The position numbers and the translations under genes are program-made. 64,000 bases of DNA from Providencia vermicola (GTDB taxonomy: Bacteria > Pseudomonadota > Gammaproteobacteria > Enterobacterales > Enterobacteriaceae): positions 62,001 to 126,000 of the forward strand of contig NZ_JAGSPI010000010.1 in the NCBI RefSeq assembly GCF_020381325.1. Reading direction: 5' to 3'. The stretch's first letter is position 1; every line of letters starts with the position of its first letter. The notes under the pieces were generated by a model. That model was given only the letters and a program-made list of their open reading frames with translations, had not been told where the DNA came from and did no database searches. Below, one piece after another: positions 1 to 7,786 of this stretch.

Positions 1-1132
1 ACAATCACTGATAGAATTTATTCGAGACACATACAAAACTAATGATTTTATCCCCCTTCATGCCCCGACATTTACGGGTAATGAAAAAAATTATGTTGTA
101 GAGACCATCGACAGTACATTTGTCTCTAGCGTTGGGAAATTCGTCGACGAATTCGAAAGAAAAATGGAAGCCTTTACTGGCACCCCTCGTGCAGTTGCTA
201 CCGTTAATGGAACCGCAGCATTACATACCGCACTTTATATGGCCGGTGTTCGTGCGAACGATTTAGTGATTACTCAAGCATTAACCTTTGTTGCCACTTG
301 TAATGCACTCTATCATATGGGTGCCCAACCTATTTTTGTCGACGTATCCCCTATCAGTTTAAGCCTATGTCCTAAAGCGGTAGAACAATACCTAGAGAAA
401 CATGCTGAACTCACTGAAGATGGCTGCTTTCATAAACAAACAAAGCAAGCAATTAAAGCCGTCGTCCCAATGCATACTTTTGGTCATCCCGCTGAACTCG
501 ATGAACTACTTATCGTGTGTAAAAAATGGGGCTTACCTCTAGTAGAAGATGCAGCTGAGAGCTTAGGTTCTTTCTATAAAGGCAAACATACTGGCACACT
601 TGGTGAATTTGCCGCACTGAGCTTTAATGGTAATAAAATTATTACCACAGGCGGCGGCGGAATGGTTCTCTGTTCCACAGAGGACGCGGGAAAACATACA
701 AAACACGTCACCACGACAGCCAAAATTCCTCACCCATATGAATTTTTCCACGATGAACCAGGCTTTAATTATCGCCTGCCAAATTTAAACGCAGCTTTAG
801 GTTGTGCTCAAATGGAGCATTTACCTTTATTTTTAGAACAAAAGCGCAAGTTAGCGAACCAATACCAAAACTTCTTTGCAGGTAGTGATTATCAATTTGT
901 TGTTGAACCGTCTTATGCGCAATCCAACTATTGGTTAAATGCGGTAATTTGTGCAGATGCCAAATTACGCGATGAACTACTAGAAAAAACCAATGCAGCA
1001 GGAGTGATGACTCGCCCTATTTGGAAACTGATGCACCGTTTACCTATGTTTAAAGATGCTTTACGCGGTGACCTGCAACAATCCGAGTTTATCGAAGCGC
1101 ACTTGATTAACTTGCCTAGTACTCCATTATGA
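1..1132 (+). CDS. legC: LegC-like PLP aminotransferase of nonulosonic acid synthesis (5' partial)
   Basis: DegT/DnrJ/EryC1/StrS-fold aminotransferase, open at the left window edge: the reading frame continues upstream of the first internal ATG (164) to base 2 without a stop, and the upstream residues (NDFIPLHAPTFTGNE) are typical of LegC-type proteins. Visible motifs are the cofactor-binding EDAAESLGS and the PLP-lysine region FNGNKIITTGGGG. In the family, LegC aminates a 4-keto-6-deoxy UDP- or GDP-HexNAc at C4. The stop overlaps the next ATG (ATGA), so it is translationally coupled with the acyltransferase that follows. The neighbouring NeuB, NeuC, NeuA and PtmE homologues make a legionaminic-type pathway the best reading, with a pseudaminic or other isomer possible. 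Confidence 0.85.
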   Translation, partial: QSLIEFIRDTYKTNDFIPLHAPTFTGNEKNYVVETIDSTFVSSVGKFVDEFERKMEAFTGTPRAVATVNGTAALHTALYMAGVRANDLVITQALTFVATCNALYHMGAQPIFVDVSPISLSLCPKAVEQYLEKHAELTEDGCFHKQTKQAIKAVVPMHTFGHPAELDELLIVCKKWGLPLVEDAAESLGSFYKGKHTGTLGEFAALSFNGNKIITTGGGGMVLCSTEDAGKHTKHVTTTAKIPHPYEFFHDEPGFNYRLPNLNAALGCAQMEHLPLFLEQKRKLANQYQNFFAGSDYQFVVEPSYAQSNYWLNAVICADAKLRDELLEKTNAAGVMTRPIWKLMHRLPMFKDALRGDLQQSEFIEAHLINLPSTPL

Positions 1133-2130
1133 TGAGTTTTAGTATAGAAGACTTGCTTTCAGATAGTTACTATCAACGAGAATACAGTGCATTGTATGAA
1201 ACTGGTGGTGAGTATTTTGAATTTCGATATACTGAACAACAATATTTTGTGCTGTTTAGTGCCTTGAAGAAAAAGATTGAAACTGTCGGCCAAATTGAAA
1301 TTACTGAAGAACTGTATGATTTAGAAACAGCTTATGGTTATGGTGGGCCAATCACCAATTCAAATGATACTGAATTTCTAAAACGCGCCGTTTCTGCCTA
1401 TCGAGAATATTGCGTTAAACACAAAATTGTTTGTGAATTCATCCGTTTTCACCCATTCAATTCACTAAGCTCATGTAAGACCTTATTTGATATGCATTTC
1501 CAAGAAAGGCAGGTGGTGATTGTCGATCTTGAAAAAACCAGTGATGAACGAAGAAGTCTGTATTCAAAAACGACTCGAAATATTATAAAAAAAGCCTCAA
1601 ACAAACTGACAATTGAATACGAAAATATTCAATTACACGCTTTCATATCGCTATATTATGAAACAATGAAAAAAAATGAGGCCAGTGATTTTTTTTATTT
1701 TACTGAAAAATATTTCAATGAGTTAAACAAAATCACCAATATCAGTTTGATCGGCGTTAAATTAGAAGATCAATATGCATCAATTGGCTTTTTTATGTTC
1801 GGAAACAAACTCGCGCACTACCATTTATCTGCAAATAATCAGGATTTACACAAAGAAAATGGTAATTACCTGTTATTAGATGCTGCTTTTGAACTAGCTA
1901 AATCAAAAGGCTGCCGCTATATGATGTTAGGTGGAGGAAGAAGTGCCTCTCCCGATGATAGCTTATTTAAATTTAAGCAAAAATTTTCGCCATTAACACA
2001 GCCTTTTTATATCGCAGGTATTGATTTTTTACCCGAAAAAAGAAAATGGCTAAATAGTTTATGGCACAAACAACAAGACAACCCGCAGGTCCCCTCATTA
2101 TTTCAGTTATATCGAGCGAGCTTAAAATAA
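1129..2130 (+). CDS. FemAB/GNAT-like acyltransferase in nonulosonic acid cluster
   Basis: A 333-residue protein whose C-terminal half resembles the GNAT fold of FemAB/BioF2-type acyltransferases. Around residues 215-285 there is a beta-strand-rich core (SIGFFMFGNKLAHYHLSA), then GNYLLLDAAFELAKSKGCRYMMLGGG and a final FKFKQKFSP, the usual end of these domains. The N-terminal half has no motif I recognise. ATGA overlap with the aminotransferase upstream and 1 base before NeuB downstream place it inside the pathway. The normal N-acetyltransferase of legionaminic acid synthesis (LegH/PglD) is a left-handed beta-helix protein, and none is in view. I infer that this protein acylates an amino group of the sugar intermediate or product, but the acyl group is unknown. 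Confidence 0.65.
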   Translation: MMSFSIEDLLSDSYYQREYSALYETGGEYFEFRYTEQQYFVLFSALKKKIETVGQIEITEELYDLETAYGYGGPITNSNDTEFLKRAVSAYREYCVKHKIVCEFIRFHPFNSLSSCKTLFDMHFQERQVVIVDLEKTSDERRSLYSKTTRNIIKKASNKLTIEYENIQLHAFISLYYETMKKNEASDFFYFTEKYFNELNKITNISLIGVKLEDQYASIGFFMFGNKLAHYHLSANNQDLHKENGNYLLLDAAFELAKSKGCRYMMLGGGRSASPDDSLFKFKQKFSPLTQPFYIAGIDFLPEKRKWLNSLWHKQQDNPQVPSLFQLYRASLK

Positions 2131-2131
2131 A

Positions 2132-3133
2132 ATGACAAACAATGTATTTATTATTGCTGAAGCAGGTGTCAACCATAATGGTAATTTTGAACTTGCTAAA
2201 CAATTGATTGATGCTGCTGTTGATGCAGGTGTTGATGCTGTAAAGTTTCAAACGTGGAAAACCGAACTTTTAGTCACAAAAGATGCTCAAATGGCTGAGT
2301 ACCAAATAGAAAATACAAAAGTCGAAGAAACACAATTTGAAATGCTAAAGCGTTTAGAGCTGAGTTACGACGATTTCATCGAACTAAAAGAATATTGTGT
2401 CGAAAAACACATCATATTTATGTCAACACCCGATGAAGAACAAAGTGCAAACTTTCTAAATAGCTTACAAGATGTTTTTAAAATTGGGTCAGGTGAATTA
2501 ACAAATACACCTTTTTTGCGCCATATCGCTAATTTTGGTAAGCCCGTCATTTTATCTACAGGAATGGGGTATTTATCTGAAATCGAGCATGCTATTTTTA
2601 CTTTACTCAATGCTGGGTTATCACTACAACAAATCACCGTTCTTCACGCGACAACCGATTACCCAACATCTCCGGAAGATGTTAATTTACTCGCCATGAC
2701 GACGATTAAAAACGCATTTCCAGGTATCACAATCGGCTATTCCGACCATACTTTAGGTATCGAAATTCCTATTGCTGCTGTTGCACTTGGCGCTAAAGTC
2801 ATCGAGAAACATTTCACTTTAGATAAAAATATGGATGGCCCAGATCATAAGGCCAGCTTAGAACCCATTGAACTATCAAATATGGTTAAAGCTATTCGTA
2901 ATATTGAACACGCCCTTGGTACGGGTTGGAAAGTCCCCACAGAAACTGAAAAGCTAAACAGAGATATTGTTAGAAAAAGCATTATCGCTAAAAAAGTAAT
3001 CCCTCTCGGTGCTCACATCACAGAAGATATGCTTGAAATAAAACGCCCAGGAAATGGGATTCCGCCGACAAGATGGGATGAAGTTATTGGCTCGATTGCT
3101 AAAAAAGATTACCAAATCGGGGAGCTTATCTAG
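2132..3133 (+). CDS. legI: NeuB-family nonulosonic acid synthase
   Basis: A 333-residue member of the NeuB family, which condenses phosphoenolpyruvate with a 6-carbon amino sugar to form a nine-carbon nonulosonic acid. It has the N-terminal TIM-barrel signature FIIAEAGVNHNGN (residues 5-17), a VKFQTWK segment, STPDEEQSANFL, and the conserved EKHFTLDKNMDGPDH metal/PEP region near 230-245. It ends in a SAF (antifreeze-like) domain with KKVIPLGAHITEDMLEIKRPGNGI. Length is normal for the family. The start ATG lies 1 base after the upstream stop, and the TAG stop overlaps the GTG start of neuC/legG by one base. Legionaminate versus sialate specificity cannot be settled by eye; the PtmE and LegC homologues nearby favour legionaminate. 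Confidence 0.88.
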   Translation: MTNNVFIIAEAGVNHNGNFELAKQLIDAAVDAGVDAVKFQTWKTELLVTKDAQMAEYQIENTKVEETQFEMLKRLELSYDDFIELKEYCVEKHIIFMSTPDEEQSANFLNSLQDVFKIGSGELTNTPFLRHIANFGKPVILSTGMGYLSEIEHAIFTLLNAGLSLQQITVLHATTDYPTSPEDVNLLAMTTIKNAFPGITIGYSDHTLGIEIPIAAVALGAKVIEKHFTLDKNMDGPDHKASLEPIELSNMVKAIRNIEHALGTGWKVPTETEKLNRDIVRKSIIAKKVIPLGAHITEDMLEIKRPGNGIPPTRWDEVIGSIAKKDYQIGELI

Positions 3134-4305
3134 TGCGTAAAATCTGTGTAGTGACTGCAACACGAGCCGAATATGGGTTATTACGATGTCTATTAGAAGA
3201 TATACAAAATGATCCTCAGTTAGAATTGCAACTGATATCGACCGGCACACACTTATCCCCTGAATTTGATTTCACTCACAAACAGATTCTCGATGATGGC
3301 TTTAGCGTTAATAAAAAAATTGAGATCTTATTATCATCAGACTCAGCAGTTGGTGTTAGCAAAAGTATGGGGCTTGCACTCATTAGTTTTGCAGAAGCCT
3401 TTGACGAGCTAAAGCCTGATATTGTTGTCGTGCTAGGTGATAGATATGAATTAATTCCAATTGTCTCCGCAGCAAATATAGCTAAAATTCCTGTCGCTCA
3501 TCTAAGTGGTGGCGAAATAACCGAAGGTGCGATAGATGAATTAGTTCGCCACTCGATTACAAAGCTATCTCAGTTACATTTCACTGCGATGGAAGAATAC
3601 ACACATCGAGTCATACAGATGGGGGAACAACCCGAACGCGTCTTTACGGTTGGTGAAATAGGTTTAGATAACTTATTACGCATGAAATTAATGTCGCAAG
3701 TAGAGTTTGAGTCATCTATTAACTGCAAATTACTAGAGAAAAATATTCTTTTTACTTACCACCCAGAAACAACGCAAGATATCGCCGAAACAAAAAGAGA
3801 TTTTACTGAAATCTTAAACGGGTTAAGTCAGTTAGATAAAACGCTCATTATTTTTACAAAAGCCAATGCTGATGTAGGGGGAAGGCTAATCAATAAAATG
3901 ATTGATGAGTTTGTGGCTGAACACCCCAATAATGCCATTGCATTCACCTCATTAGGGCAGTTGAGATACTTATCAGCACTACAATATGTCGATGCTGTTG
4001 TTGGTAATTCATCAAGTGGCATCGTTGAAGCTCCTTCATTTAAATTAGCAACAATTAATATAGGTAACCGCCAAAGAGGTAGAGTCAGGGCACAAAGCGT
4101 CATTGATGTAAGGCCAGATACCGAACAGCTCCTCTTCGCTATAAATAAAGCCTATTCCCCCGAGTTTCACGCTATGTTGAACAATATTTGTAATCCTTAC
4201 GGACAAGGTAATAGTGCTAAACAAGTCGTAGAAATACTAAAACAAATTGACTTAAAATCACTAAAGACGAAACCATTTTATGACATCCCCTTTTGTGAAA
4301 AATAA
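3133..4305 (+). CDS. legG: NeuC/LegG-type UDP-sugar 2-epimerase (hydrolysing)
   Basis: A 390-residue protein of the hydrolysing UDP-GlcNAc 2-epimerase family. It starts with GTG (RKICVVTATRAEYGLL), the NeuC signature. It shows VVVLGDRYELIP near residue 95, the AHLSGGEITEGAIDE catalytic stretch near 120, HPET near 210, and VVGNSSSGIVEAPSF near 290, the nucleotide-binding end. NeuC makes ManNAc, while the LegG branch hydrolyses and epimerises UDP-2,4-diacetamido-trideoxyhexose to feed NeuB/LegI. The gene overlaps the NeuB stop by one base and the following ORF by 26 bases, so the unit is tightly coupled. Confidence 0.88.
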   Translation: MRKICVVTATRAEYGLLRCLLEDIQNDPQLELQLISTGTHLSPEFDFTHKQILDDGFSVNKKIEILLSSDSAVGVSKSMGLALISFAEAFDELKPDIVVVLGDRYELIPIVSAANIAKIPVAHLSGGEITEGAIDELVRHSITKLSQLHFTAMEEYTHRVIQMGEQPERVFTVGEIGLDNLLRMKLMSQVEFESSINCKLLEKNILFTYHPETTQDIAETKRDFTEILNGLSQLDKTLIIFTKANADVGGRLINKMIDEFVAEHPNNAIAFTSLGQLRYLSALQYVDAVVGNSSSGIVEAPSFKLATINIGNRQRGRVRAQSVIDVRPDTEQLLFAINKAYSPEFHAMLNNICNPYGQGNSAKQVVEILKQIDLKSLKTKPFYDIPFCEK

Positions 4306-5269
4306 ACCTATTGGTGGTGAACAAGAATTCCTTAATGATGGCTACTTTTATGGCGTAACCAATAGTGGCCGTTCATCATTGCGTTGGATAATAGAATCTA
4401 TGCAATTGCAAGGAAAAAGGGTGCTTGTTCCTGATTTTATTTGCCAAGTAGTGATTGATATTCTGAGAGAGTACAACATAGAAGCCGTCTTCTATAAAAT
4501 AAACGATAATTTTGAGTTCACTGAGCCTCCTATATCAAGGCCTATCGATGCCATTTATATTATTAGATATTTTGGGCATGACTCCGCCTCATTCCAGTCC
4601 ATTCTCACGAATTCAACATTGCCCATCATTATTGACGATGTATTTGGCACAGAAGTTCCACAAATCAAATCTGCTACTAAATGGTGCTATTTTAATAGCT
4701 TACGAAAAATATCTGCGGTTTCAGCGTTTAGTCAAACGGTATCAAATAACCCTTTACTTGATATACCAAAAGGCACGTTGCCTGCATTTTCAGATTTAAA
4801 ATATCAAGCAAAAGAAGCCAAAGCCAAATTTATTCATTCATGGGAAGGTAATGAACGCCAATACCTGACAACCTTTTCAGACGCAGAGAACTTATTAGAT
4901 AATTCAGTAGGTATATTTAGTGCTGATGATAAAAGTATTTATTTGGCCAATCAGTTCTATCGAAATTTAGCTCATACAAAAACCATTCATAAAAAGAACC
5001 TAGCGGCTGCTAAAGGCAGCTTAAGTCAGCATCAATTTGTTGATATCACACCTGAATACCCAACCTTTTTACCTCTAAGATTAAAAAATCGGGACAAAGT
5101 CCGATTAGCCTTGATGGAGCACGCTATTTACTTAGCTGTTCACTGGCCTGAAATAAAAGAAACGTCAAATGAGGTTTCGCCAAAAATACTTTCTTTACCT
5201 TTAGATGCCCGTTATACCCCTGAAGATATTCAACACTTTTGTAAGTTAATACAGAAATTTGATCAATAA
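4280..5269 (+). CDS. Divergent DegT/DnrJ-like PLP-fold protein
   Basis: A 329-residue protein with the outline of a fold-type I DegT/DnrJ/EryC1 enzyme. It has a substrate-end segment TNSGRSSLRWIIE (about residue 27), VLVPDFICQVVIDIL, IIIDDVFG where the family usually carries an EDxA motif, and YFNSLRKISAVSAF where the Schiff-base lysine is expected. The glycine-rich sequence that normally follows that lysine is missing, and the protein is shorter than canonical members (about 370-400). It overlaps the legG end by 26 bases. It may be a second, diverged aminotransferase for a modified nonulosonic acid, or a non-catalytic relative. The function is not recognised with confidence. Confidence 0.55.
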   Translation: MTSPFVKNKPIGGEQEFLNDGYFYGVTNSGRSSLRWIIESMQLQGKRVLVPDFICQVVIDILREYNIEAVFYKINDNFEFTEPPISRPIDAIYIIRYFGHDSASFQSILTNSTLPIIIDDVFGTEVPQIKSATKWCYFNSLRKISAVSAFSQTVSNNPLLDIPKGTLPAFSDLKYQAKEAKAKFIHSWEGNERQYLTTFSDAENLLDNSVGIFSADDKSIYLANQFYRNLAHTKTIHKKNLAAAKGSLSQHQFVDITPEYPTFLPLRLKNRDKVRLALMEHAIYLAVHWPEIKETSNEVSPKILSLPLDARYTPEDIQHFCKLIQKFDQ

Positions 5270-5420
5270 CCGATAATAAATATCTGATGAATAAAAGTAG
5301 TTAAACATAAAAATAGAATATATAGAAATTAAAGCAAAGTTAATCAATAAGTTATTTGGTATTTATACTATCTAAGATGACTGCACTATCACAGCTAACG
5401 ATATGTTTATGGTGAAAAGA

Positions 5421-6482
5421 ATGAGTTCTAAATGGAAAAATATTTTACTCCCCTCTTCTGCAACAATTTTAGATGCACTCGAGGTTATTAATAGAGAAGG
5501 TCTACGTATCGCTTTGGTAGCCGATGAAAATCATGGCTTAATCGGAGTAGTCGCTGATGGTGATATTCGAAGGGGTCTACTAAGTAACCTTGCCCTCACC
5601 GATTGCGTTACAAAGGTCATGAACACTAACCCGATAACAGCTGAAATCGACGCATCGAAAGAGGAATTGGCAGAATTAATGAGAACGAAGGAAATTCTTT
5701 CAATTCCTTTACTTCAAAACGGAAAAATCGTTGGTTTAGAAATATTGCAAAATGCATTAAGTAAACCTAAATATCAAAACCCCGTTTTTATCATGGCGGG
5801 TGGATTTGGGACTCGATTAAAACCACTCACCAATTCGTGCCCTAAACCAATGTTAAAAATTGGTAATAAGCCAATGTTAGAAACAATCATTCGTCATTTT
5901 ATCAAAGCGGGCTTTTCTAATTTTTATATTTCAACACATTATATGCCTGAAGTGATTCAAAATTATTTTGGTGATGGTGAAAAGTTAGGTATAAAAATTC
6001 AATATGTTTATGAAGATAAACCATTAGGTACTGGTGGAGCACTTGGCCTATTACCTGAAAATCTCCCACAAGATCTCCCGTTAATTATGATTAATGGTGA
6101 TATATTGACGACAATTGATTATCATAAACTCTTGAAATTTCATAACGATAACCAAGCTGATGCCACTATGTGTGTGCGGGAGTATTCATACCAGATACCC
6201 TATGGTGTGGTGAATAGTGAAGGGCACAAAATTACATCAATGGTAGAAAAACCAAACTATCAATACCATGTAAATGCTGGCATTTATGTGGTATCCCCAC
6301 AAGTGATTAAATCGGTAGTAAAAAACAATTATATCGACATGCCAACATTATTGAGCCAACATATTGAAAATAAGAAAAAAATTCTTATGTATCCAATTTA
6401 TGAATACTGGCTAGATATTGGTCGTTTAGATGATTTCAATAAAGCGCAAATTGATATCTATAATTTGGGTATAGGATCATGA
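5421..6482 (+). CDS. ptmE: PtmE-like CBS-domain sugar-1-phosphate nucleotidyltransferase
   Basis: Two N-terminal CBS repeats (residues about 5-115, with DGDIRRGLL and ILSIPLLQNGKIVG) are joined to an NTP-transferase domain beginning FIMAGGFGTRLKPLT near residue 127. The nucleotide-binding GGFGTRL and metal-site residues (MINGDILT) are intact. PtmE of Campylobacter, with this architecture, makes GDP-GlcNAc for the GDP-linked legionaminic acid route; its presence supports that route here. In-frame ATGs lie at 5403, 5409 and 5421. I chose 5421 because a GGTG-type ribosome-binding sequence precedes it and the protein then starts near the usual WKxIL. It overlaps the next gene by 4 bases. A gap of about 130 bases upstream may hold an internal promoter. 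Confidence 0.8.
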   Translation: MSSKWKNILLPSSATILDALEVINREGLRIALVADENHGLIGVVADGDIRRGLLSNLALTDCVTKVMNTNPITAEIDASKEELAELMRTKEILSIPLLQNGKIVGLEILQNALSKPKYQNPVFIMAGGFGTRLKPLTNSCPKPMLKIGNKPMLETIIRHFIKAGFSNFYISTHYMPEVIQNYFGDGEKLGIKIQYVYEDKPLGTGGALGLLPENLPQDLPLIMINGDILTTIDYHKLLKFHNDNQADATMCVREYSYQIPYGVVNSEGHKITSMVEKPNYQYHVNAGIYVVSPQVIKSVVKNNYIDMPTLLSQHIENKKKILMYPIYEYWLDIGRLDDFNKAQIDIYNLGIGS

Positions 6483-7177
6483 TAAATAATAAAAGAGTAA
6501 TGGCTTTCATTCCTGCCAGAGGGGGAAGCAAGCGCCTACCCCATAAAAATATTTTACCTTTAGCAGGGCAACCTTTAATTTCATGGTCAATTGAAGCGGC
6601 TCAAAAGAGCCAATATGTTGATGACATCTTTGTCAGCACAGATGACCCTGAAATTGCAAAAGTCAGCGCTGACTACAATGTAGACATCCCCGAATTAAGA
6701 CCCACATATTTAGCTACCGATGAAGCCTCAACAGATAGTGTGTTGACTTATACCTTAGATAAATTCGGTAAAGATGTTGATATCATTGTATTATTACAAC
6801 CAACATCACCATTAAGAAATGCACAACATATTGATAAAGCGTTAGAAATGTTCATCGAGAAAAATGCTTTTTCTGTCGTTTCCGTAACGCCTTGTGACCA
6901 CTCCCCATTGTGGGCCAACACACTGCCAATGAACAATTCAATGGGTGATTTTATTCGCCCTGACGCACTCAAGCGCTCACAAGACCTAAGCACATACTAC
7001 CGCATCAATGGCGCAATCTATATTTTTGATGCAAAAAAGCTAATTGAGTATGGCGAAATTCGCTATACCAATGAATCATATGCTTTTGTTATGGAGCAAA
7101 TACATTCGGTCGATATCGACCAATCTCTTGACTTCAGCTTTGCAGAGTTACTCATCAAAGAGAACAAGCATCTTTAG
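6479..7177 (+). CDS. legF: CMP-nonulosonic acid (legionaminate/sialate) cytidylyltransferase
   Basis: A 232-residue NeuA/LegF-type CMP-sugar synthetase. The mononucleotide-binding signature AFIPARGGSKRLPHKNI sits at residues 9-25, with ISWSIEAAQKS, a VSTDDPEIA segment near 50 and LLQPTSPLRNAQHI near 100. It activates the free nonulosonic acid with CTP for transfer to glycan or protein. The 4-base ATGA overlap with the ptmE-like gene makes it the last gene of the unit, and a strong terminator follows 35 bases after the stop. No glycosyltransferase that would use CMP-legionaminate lies between this gene and the next operon. Confidence 0.88.
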   Translation: MINNKRVMAFIPARGGSKRLPHKNILPLAGQPLISWSIEAAQKSQYVDDIFVSTDDPEIAKVSADYNVDIPELRPTYLATDEASTDSVLTYTLDKFGKDVDIIVLLQPTSPLRNAQHIDKALEMFIEKNAFSVVSVTPCDHSPLWANTLPMNNSMGDFIRPDALKRSQDLSTYYRINGAIYIFDAKKLIEYGEIRYTNESYAFVMEQIHSVDIDQSLDFSFAELLIKENKHL

Positions 7178-7211
7178 GGTAGCTGCCATCGCAGACGATA
7201 CTCAATGGAAT

Positions 7212-7248
7212 AAAAAAGAGATTATGTGTAAGCATAATCTCTTTTTTT
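7212..7248 (+). terminator. Rho-independent terminator after the nonulosonic acid unit
   Basis: A perfect stem of about 15 base pairs (core AGAGATTATG paired with CATAATCTCT) closes on a 6-base loop, TGTAAG, and runs into seven T residues. It lies 35 bases after the legF stop and separates this operon from the O-antigen operon. Confidence 0.9.
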
Positions 7249-7721
7249 GCCAATTTGTTTCTATTTTGCTGCAAAACATATCTGGCTAAAAAATAAACGT
7301 AAAAATTGCGTAAATTAATATTATCAATCACGTATATTATTAATCGATTTCAACGCTAAATTCGCGTAAAAAAAGGTGTATTTTATTTTTGAGTCATACA
7401 TACCCACATTAAATCTAATGATATAAAAGACTTAACTTAAGCAAAATATTTAATCACGGCACACGCGTATAATAAGAATTATAACCTGATAATTTAAAAT
7501 AACTTATTCATTTAATACTCCTATTAGGACTATTCTCTAAGACAATTGCAGTGATAGTCACTACCTAGGTTTGGTGGTATTATTAAGCGCTTTTGCTTGA
7601 CCCGATTCGCCATGAGGCATACCCTTTGGGCGGCAAAAAACAATAAGCCATGCTTATCAATTGAACGCGATAGCAAAAAATGTAACGTTTTCAATTAATA
7701 AGTATGCATTTACAATTTCAA
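7249..7721 (+). other. AT-rich intergenic region upstream of the O-antigen operon
   Basis: No convincing gene is visible in this stretch. It is very AT-rich and holds possible promoter elements: TTGACC (7597-7602) and TACCCT (7620-7625) at 17-base spacing, and an isolated TATAAT (7468-7473) without a good -35. The O-antigen operon leader must begin here because the JUMPStart element that follows acts in the untranslated leader. Confidence 0.5.
7597..7625 (+). promoter_or_regulatory. Candidate promoter of the O-antigen operon
   Basis: TTGACC, 17 bases, then TACCCT, about 100 bases before JUMPStart. The -35 matches 5 of 6 consensus positions but the -10 only about half, so this is a weak call. 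A consensus TATAAT at 7468 is the main alternative. Confidence 0.3.
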
Positions 7722-7760
7722 TGGTGCTCTGGGACCCGACAACCCAGTGCGGTAGCTATG
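7722..7760 (+). promoter_or_regulatory. JUMPStart element with ops site (RfaH recruitment)
   Basis: The sequence reads TGGTGCTCTGGGACCCGACA, continuing with AACCCAGTGCGGTAGCTATG. It aligns with the JUMPStart consensus: GTGCTCTGG at the start, AACCCAG in the middle and GCGGTAGC, the ops core, at 7749-7756. In enterobacteria, RNA polymerase pauses at ops in the non-template strand and recruits RfaH, which suppresses termination across long surface-polysaccharide operons. It lies 27 bases upstream of the first gene, as expected. The two bases after GCGGTAGC differ from E. coli ops. Confidence 0.85.
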
Positions 7761-7786
7761 GGTTGTTAACAATAATTGAACCTAAA

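Noticed and set aside
7044-7289. 81-codon open frame over the end of legF and the terminator
   Set aside because: It overlaps legF in another frame and reads through the strong terminator; no ribosome-binding site.
7661-7786. Longer N-terminus of the opine dehydrogenase from the TTG at 7661
   Set aside because: It would translate the JUMPStart element and adds 42 residues before the Rossmann motif that normally starts the family.
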